Assembly: GCF_011250565.1 (NCBI RefSeq)
Contig: NZ_JAANMS010000003.1
Coordinates: 62,001-126,000, forward strand
Direction: 5' to 3'
Source of the DNA: Nocardioides sp. IC4_145
GTDB taxonomy: Bacteria; Actinomycetota; Actinomycetes; Propionibacteriales; Nocardioidaceae
DNA: 64,000 nt
Numbering within the stretch: position 1 is the stretch's first letter; every line of letters starts with the position of its first letter. The position numbers and the translations under genes are program-made. Positions 62,114 to 64,000 of the stretch are shown here, one piece after another. The notes under the pieces were generated by a model. The model saw only the letters and a program-made list of their open reading frames with translations. It made no database searches and was not told the origin of the DNA.

Positions 62114-62304
62114 GCGAGCGCGCAGGAACGCCGTACCACTGCCCGTTCTGCGGCGAGGAGGACCTGCGCCCGCACGAGGTCGTCTCCGAGTCCGGCGAGG
62201 TCAGCAGCCCGCACGGCACCTGGGAGTGCCGCGGCTGCCTGCGCGCCTTCTCGTTGAAGATGCTCGGCCTGGTCCGCCCCGGCAACCCGGGGGTCGTCTC
62301 GTGA
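62110..62304 (+). CDS. Small zinc-ribbon protein of the sulfite-reduction operon
   Basis: This 64-residue protein has two cysteine pairs, C11-x2-C14 (CPFC) and C40-x2-C43 (CRGC), which should bind one zinc or an iron centre. It starts with a GTG overlapping the sulfite reductase stop, and its stop overlaps the cysH start, so it is translated as part of the operon and its product is probably needed in step. Similar tiny genes between sir and cysH exist in other actinobacteria as unknown proteins. It could help assemble or deliver metal or electrons to the reductases. No function is known. Confidence 0.83.
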   Translation: MSERAGTPYHCPFCGEEDLRPHEVVSESGEVSSPHGTWECRGCLRAFSLKMLGLVRPGNPGVVS

Positions 62305-63044
62305 GCGTCACGACCACCACCGCCCGCAACTCGCGCGGCATCCAGACCGAGGGCCGCACGCCCGAGGAGCTGCGCGAGCTGGTCTCGCACTGGGGCGCCG
62401 AGCTGGAGCTGGCGCCGGCCGAGGTGATCATCGAGTGGGCCGCCGCGACCTTCGGCGAGCGGTTCTGCATCACCTCCTCGATGGGCGACGCCGCGCTGGC
62501 GCACCTGGCCTCGACGGTCGTGCCCGGCATCGACGTGGTCTTCCTCGACACCGGCTACCACTTCGTGGAGACCATCGGCACCCGCGACGCTGTCGCCGCG
62601 ACGATGGACGTCAACCTGCTGACCATCACCCCGGTGCAGAGCGTGGCCGAGCAGGACGCGGCGCACGGCACGGACCTCTACAAGACCGACCCGGACCTGT
62701 GCTGCAAGCTGCGCAAGGTCCAGCCGCTCGCCGACGCGCTGAGCGGGTACGACGCCTGGGCGACCGGCCTGCGCCGCGCGGAGACCCACAACCGGGTGAT
62801 CGCACCGGTCATCGGGTGGGACGCCAAGAAGGGCAAGGTCAAGGTCTCCCCCCTCGCGCGCTGGAGCGACGAGCAGATGGACCGCTACATCGCCGAGAAC
62901 GGCGTGCTCGTCAACCCTCTCGTCTACGACGGCTACCCCTCCATCGGCTGCGCCCCGTGCACCCGCAGGGTCGCGCCCGGCGAGGACCCGCGCAGCGGCC
63001 GCTGGGCCGGCACCAACAAGACCGAGTGCGGGATCCACACGTGA
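62301..63044 (+). CDS. cysH: Adenylyl-sulfate (APS) reductase CysH
   Basis: This 247-residue enzyme reduces adenylyl sulfate to sulfite with thioredoxin. The presence of the cysteine pairs C134-C135 (DLCCKLRKV) and C217-x2-C220 (GCAPC) shows a 4Fe-4S cluster, which marks APS rather than PAPS reductases. The catalytic cysteine is C243 in KTECGIH. FLDTGYHF and TGLRRAETHNR are typical. The GTG at 62301 overlaps the zinc-ribbon gene's stop (GTGA). The sulfite produced is used directly by the upstream reductase. Confidence 0.95.
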   Translation: MSVTTTTARNSRGIQTEGRTPEELRELVSHWGAELELAPAEVIIEWAAATFGERFCITSSMGDAALAHLASTVVPGIDVVFLDTGYHFVETIGTRDAVAATMDVNLLTITPVQSVAEQDAAHGTDLYKTDPDLCCKLRKVQPLADALSGYDAWATGLRRAETHNRVIAPVIGWDAKKGKVKVSPLARWSDEQMDRYIAENGVLVNPLVYDGYPSIGCAPCTRRVAPGEDPRSGRWAGTNKTECGIHT

Positions 63045-63135
63045 GCGCCCGCCTCCCCTCCGACCGTCCTCGGACCGCCGACAACGTGGTCGGCCGAGCT
63101 CCCGTCACCGCACCGTCTCGAAGGAGGCCGTCGTC

Positions 63136-63879
63136 ATGACCGCTCCCGCCCTCGTCGCGCTGGCCCACGGCAGCCGCGACCCGCGCTCCGCCGCCACCAT
63201 CACCGCCCTCGTCGGGGAGGTCCGCGCCATGCGCCCGGACCTGCGGATCGAGCCGGCGTTCCTCGAGCTGTCGAAGCCGACGTTCGGCAAGGTCGTCGAC
63301 AAGCTCGTCCGCGCCGGCCACGACGAGATCGTCGTCGTGCCGCTCCTGCTGACCGAGGCCTACCACGCGACCGTCGACGTCCCCCGCGCGATCGCGGAGG
63401 TCACCGAGCGCCACCCCGGCCTGAAGGTGCGCGCCACCGACGTGCTCGGCCTGGAGCCGCGCTTCCTCGAGGTGCTCGACGAGCGGATGCGCGACGCGTT
63501 GCGCGCCGCACGGGTCCGCGAGCTCGACGCGCTCGTCCTGGCCGCAGCCGGCACCTCCGACGCGCTGGCCAACCAGTCGGTCGCCCGTCTGGCCCGGCTC
63601 TGGGGCTCCCACCACAAGCTGCCGGTCACGGCCGCCTTCGCCTCGGCCGCCCCGCCGGCCGCCGGCGAGGCCGTCCGCGCCTTCCGTGCCGAGGGCCGCC
63701 GCCACATCGCGGTCGCCTCGCTCTTCCTCGCGCCCGGCTTCCTGCCGGACCGGGTCTCCGAGCTCGCCCTGGAGGCCGGCGCGGTCGCCGTCTCCGAGCC
63801 GCTCGGCGCCCATCCCGAGGTCGCCCGCACGGTCCTCGCCCGGTACGCCGTCGGCGCCGTCGAGCTCGTCCCCGTCTGA
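63136..63879 (+). CDS. Sirohydrochlorin chelatase (CbiX/SirB-like)
   Basis: This 247-residue protein has two CbiX-type halves. His11 in ALAHGSRDPR is the expected metal-inserting histidine, and the family pattern VVPLLLTEAYHATVDVP follows; the second half ends with FLAPGFLPDRV. In this operon it most likely inserts Fe2+ into sirohydrochlorin to make siroheme for the sulfite reductase; cobalt insertion for cobalamin is the alternative. GGAGG lies 8 nt before the ATG. The 91-nt gap after cysH holds no gene, so it may be in the same transcript. Confidence 0.9.
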   Translation: MTAPALVALAHGSRDPRSAATITALVGEVRAMRPDLRIEPAFLELSKPTFGKVVDKLVRAGHDEIVVVPLLLTEAYHATVDVPRAIAEVTERHPGLKVRATDVLGLEPRFLEVLDERMRDALRAARVRELDALVLAAAGTSDALANQSVARLARLWGSHHKLPVTAAFASAAPPAAGEAVRAFRAEGRRHIAVASLFLAPGFLPDRVSELALEAGAVAVSEPLGAHPEVARTVLARYAVGAVELVPV

Positions 63880-63901
63880 CCTGCCGGGCCGGGGTCGGCC
63901 C

Positions 63902-63907
63902 TACCCT
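63902..63907 (+). promoter_or_regulatory. -10 element (TACCCT), leaderless promoter of the last gene
   Basis: TACCCT ends 7 nt before the ATG at 63915. Confidence 0.45.
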
Positions 63908-63914
63908 TCGGGGC

Positions 63915-64000
63915 ATGGACGCCACCCCGCCGGCCGGCACCCCCCTCCTGACCGGGCTGCGCGACGTCGTCCGCTGCGACACGTCCGCGCGGCAGTGGGT
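63915..64000 (+). CDS. Start of an unidentified gene (cut by window end)
   Basis: The first 28 codons read MDATPPAGTPLLTGLRDVVR and CDTSARQW; they show no recognisable family. Coding is supported by the leaderless-type promoter spacing just upstream and the absence of stops. The start at the ATG is likely, but nothing can be said about function. Confidence 0.5.
   Translation, partial: MDATPPAGTPLLTGLRDVVRCDTSARQW

Overview
The window is chromosomal DNA from a high-GC actinobacterium, most likely Nocardioides or another member of the Nocardioidaceae. This is inferred from the very GC-rich codon use with frequent GTG/TTG starts, TANNNT -10 boxes set 6-7 nt before start codons, the gene order rel-apt-secFD-yajC-ruvBAC-yebC-pdxT-pdxS-HIT-thrS, and a DosR/DevR-type hypoxia locus. 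There are no insertion sequences, integrases, phage genes, CRISPR arrays or rRNA genes. The DNA looks like ordinary core chromosome with small accessory loci.

Layout. 1-5185 (minus strand): ruvX (cut by the window edge), alaS, two small membrane-linked genes and rarA. 5196-11504 (minus): an oligopeptide/dipeptide ABC transporter in the order C-A-B-D-F, with four consecutive stem-loops between the binding-protein gene and permease B. 11720-15617 (minus): aspS, hisS and a metallo-beta-lactamase hydrolase. 15764-16993 (plus): a DUF349 protein that converges on rel across a repeat-rich terminator region. 17213-26749 (minus): rel, apt, secF, secD, yajC, ruvB, ruvA, ruvC (behind a LexA box) and yebC. 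26841-32459 (minus): pdxT, a membrane metallophosphoesterase, pdxS, a phosphatidylinositol-phosphate-synthase-like enzyme, an inositol-monophosphatase-family protein, a HIT protein and a TetR regulator. 32598-38235: a 45-residue basic protein, a ferredoxin-FNR fusion next to an AurF-like diiron oxygenase, thrS and a GNAT acetyltransferase. 38269-39755: four tRNAs and a class IV aminotransferase.

39810-51847 is a hypoxia/redox stress locus. It holds a DevS-like GAF histidine kinase with the heme-ligand motif, its DevR-like response regulator, an Acg-type nitroreductase, two small FMN-binding proteins, cytochrome bd oxidase (cydA, cydB and a fused cydDC), a tandem universal stress protein and a DoxX-like membrane protein. 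Four near-identical palindromes (GGGMCYWWGGTCCC) lie in the intergenic regions and look like DosR boxes tying the locus together.

51947-60048 holds small unknown genes, a potassium channel, a BrkB-family membrane protein, aidB, a DASS-family transporter and glyA. One 64-residue gene has a perfect mycobacterial-type LexA box in its promoter. The brkB and aidB genes diverge from one shared -10 element. 60239-63879 is a sulfate-reduction operon: a predicted cysteine-sensing leader peptide, ferredoxin-sulfite reductase, a tiny zinc-ribbon protein, APS reductase and a sirohydrochlorin chelatase. The window ends at the first codons of an unidentified gene at 63915.

Main points for follow-up: widespread predicted leaderless transcription; the SOS-controlled 64-residue gene; the sulfur leader peptide and its hairpin; the AurF-like/ferredoxin-reductase pair; and a repeated 49-nt stem-loop element found at 27512 and 38424.
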